Positions 31,356-32,589 of a stretch of DNA of 32,589 nt are shown here, piece by piece. Position numbers and translations under genes: made by a program. Below the pieces are notes generated by a model. The model was not told where the DNA came from. It did no database searches and was given only the letters and a program-made list of their open reading frames with translations. Source of the DNA: an uncultured Planctomycetaceae bacterium (GTDB lineage: Bacteria; Planctomycetota; Planctomycetia; Pirellulales; Pirellulaceae); contig CAIPEB010000511.1 in the NCBI GenBank assembly GCA_903863885.1, forward strand, positions 1 to 32,589, written 5' to 3'. Positions within the stretch are counted from its first letter, which is position 1. Each line of letters opens with the position of its first letter.

Positions 31356-32589
31356 AACAAAGGGTCGCATTTGCGTCCGCGCTTGCTGTGGCAATTGTCG
31401 TGGCGGCAGGCCTCCGATTGCCGAATCTGGCCGTTCGTCCGATGCATTGCGACGAGGCCGTCCACGCCGTCAAATTCGGTGGCCTGCTCGAGCGCGGCGA
31501 ATATCGCTATGACCCGTATGAATATCACGGCCCGACGCTCAACTACTGCACGCTGCCGATCGCGTGGTTTGACGGGATGGTGCGGTTGTCTGATGTCACG
31601 GAGGCACAACTGCGACTTGTGCCGGTGCTGTTCGGGATAGCCCTGGTCGGCGCCGCGTTTCTTCTTCGCCGGATCGTGGGTCCGACCGCAAGTCTGCTTG
31701 CTGCCATGCTGGTCGCCGTATCGCCGGCGATGGCTTTCTACAGTCGGTACTACATTCAGGAGACTCTGCTCGTCTTCTTCACATTTGTCGCCTTGATTGC
31801 CGTGTGGCGGATACTGCACGCGTCATGTGGAATTGGGAGTGATGGAAAAGTCGCCGGTGAGAGTCGATACCGTTGGGTGTGGTGTGTTGTGCTGGGCGTG
31901 TCGGCAGGAATCATGCACGCGACCAAGGAAACAGCGGCGATCAGCATTTTTGCAATGGTTGTTGCTGCCGCTGTAACGTGTTTCGGCCGGTCGCGCACTG
32001 CGTTTCGCAGGGAAGCGGCGTTTCTGACCGGCACCTTGCTGATTTCCGCTATGATTGCCGCGCTGGTTTCGGCCGTGCTGATCTCGCGAGGTTTCCGCCA
32101 TCCGCACTCGATTCTCGATTCATACACGACTTACCTGAAGTACATTGTCCGCGCCAGTGGGCACGGCAGCGCCGGGGCACACGTCTATCCGGTTTATCAT
32201 TACCTGCAACTGCTTTTCTGGTGGAGAGTTGACGGCGGGCGATTGTGGAGCGAGTTGCCGGTGGGGGCTCTTGCGCTGGCTGCGGTCGGATTCGCTGCGC
32301 TAGGCCGAACGGACAGCCACAATGAACGTGCATTTGTTCGTTATCTCGCGGTTTACACGCTGGTCGTCTGGTGTGACTACTCGGCGATCCCGTATAAGAC
32401 CCCCTGGTGCGTTCTGACGCCGATGCAGGGAGTGCTGCTCCTGGCCGCGATCGGCGGCGCAATGCTGGTCCGTCAAGCCACGGCAGGATGGAGCCGCGTC
32501 GTCGTTTGGTCGGGTGTGACAGCCGTTGTCGTTTTCAACGCCTATCAGACGTGGGCCGCGGTGTTCGTCGATGAATTGAGCGAAGGCAA
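31352..32589 (+). CDS. Agl23/TIGR03663-like membrane protein, truncated by window end
   Basis: The frame from the ATG at 31352 stays open to the last base, giving 412 residues without a stop. It begins with a membrane segment. A GT-C-type first loop follows with RPMHCDEAVHA (Asp34, Glu35) and YDPYEYHGPTLNY (53-65), the hallmark of the TIGR03663 family named flippase activity-associated protein Agl23. Many further hydrophobic segments follow, with SPAMAFYSRYYIQETLLVFF near 125-145 and a late YKTPWC motif. The family resembles PMT/ArnT-type glycosyltransferases that use polyprenyl-linked sugars at the outer membrane face. Its actual reaction in bacteria is unknown. The start overlaps the preceding lipoprotein gene by four bases. 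Confidence 0.83.
   Translation, partial: MKQRVAFASALAVAIVVAAGLRLPNLAVRPMHCDEAVHAVKFGGLLERGEYRYDPYEYHGPTLNYCTLPIAWFDGMVRLSDVTEAQLRLVPVLFGIALVGAAFLLRRIVGPTASLLAAMLVAVSPAMAFYSRYYIQETLLVFFTFVALIAVWRILHASCGIGSDGKVAGESRYRWVWCVVLGVSAGIMHATKETAAISIFAMVVAAAVTCFGRSRTAFRREAAFLTGTLLISAMIAALVSAVLISRGFRHPHSILDSYTTYLKYIVRASGHGSAGAHVYPVYHYLQLLFWWRVDGGRLWSELPVGALALAAVGFAALGRTDSHNERAFVRYLAVYTLVVWCDYSAIPYKTPWCVLTPMQGVLLLAAIGGAMLVRQATAGWSRVVVWSGVTAVVVFNAYQTWAAVFVDELSEG

Noticed and set aside
32150-32175. A further CACTGGC/GCCAGTG repeat half-site inside the Agl23-like gene
   Set aside because: Only one arm is present, it lies inside coding sequence, and it is likely chance.
1-32589. tRNA, rRNA or CRISPR features
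   Set aside because: I scanned by eye for cloverleaf-like arms with a GTTCRA T-loop, conserved rRNA segments and regularly spaced direct repeats and found none. A tRNAscan or CRISPR finder run would settle this.

Overview
The window looks like chromosomal DNA of a GC-rich planctomycete (Planctomycetota, probably near the Pirellulales). The gene content points there: Tat-exported Gfo/Idh/MocA oxidoreductases, NPCBM and GH-A secreted glycosidases, a secreted NIPSNAP protein, an ECF sigma factor next to a giant Ser/Thr kinase with a sulfatase-modifying-factor-like tail, secreted HEAT-repeat proteins, and palindromic intergenic repeats. This is inference from gene families; no rRNA or marker gene is present and I do not name a species. 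I see no tRNA, rRNA, CRISPR array, transposase or phage gene.

Layout. 1-341: non-coding, with an inverted pair of short palindromes. 342-4210 (minus): secreted double-NIPSNAP protein and a large secreted GH36-like/NPCBM glycosidase. 4526-9482 (plus): Tex transcription accessory protein and a secreted two-CBM GH-A glycosidase. 9483-9760: a second inverted palindrome pair. 9761-15724 (plus): MprF-type aminoacyl-phosphatidylglycerol synthase/flippase, another secreted GH-A glycosidase, and a hemolysin III/PAQR-like membrane protein. 15759-15841: an element of four consecutive hairpins between convergent genes. 15889-24894 (minus), in transcription order: ECF sigma factor, kinase-STAND-SUMF1-like fusion, DisA_N/DAC-like protein, small secreted protein, Tat-exported hydroxypyruvate-isomerase-like protein, PAP2 phosphatase. 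25276-32589 (plus): two tandem Tat-exported Gfo/Idh/MocA proteins, two secreted HEAT-repeat proteins, a discoidin-like lipoprotein, and the start of an Agl23/TIGR03663-type multi-membrane protein that runs off the window.

How the genes may work together. Most products are exported and several act, or probably act, on carbohydrates (three glycosidases, two oxidoreductases, an isomerase-like TIM barrel, a GT-C-like membrane protein), which suits a polysaccharide-degrading heterotroph. The part most worth attention is the minus-strand signalling cluster at 18717-24894. There a sigma factor is followed by one polypeptide combining a Hanks-type kinase, a STAND-like P-loop NTPase, a membrane segment, HEAT-like repeats and an FGE-sulfatase fold without the catalytic cysteines. 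Next comes a protein with a diadenylate-cyclase-like domain that keeps most of the DisA signature. A link between the kinase/STAND protein and a nucleotide second messenger is my inference from adjacency.

Several starts were moved from the longest possible frame to a Shine-Dalgarno-supported codon. Notable cases are Tex (4526), the 900-aa glycosidase (6780), the first oxidoreductase (25276) and the second HEAT protein (TTG at 29024).
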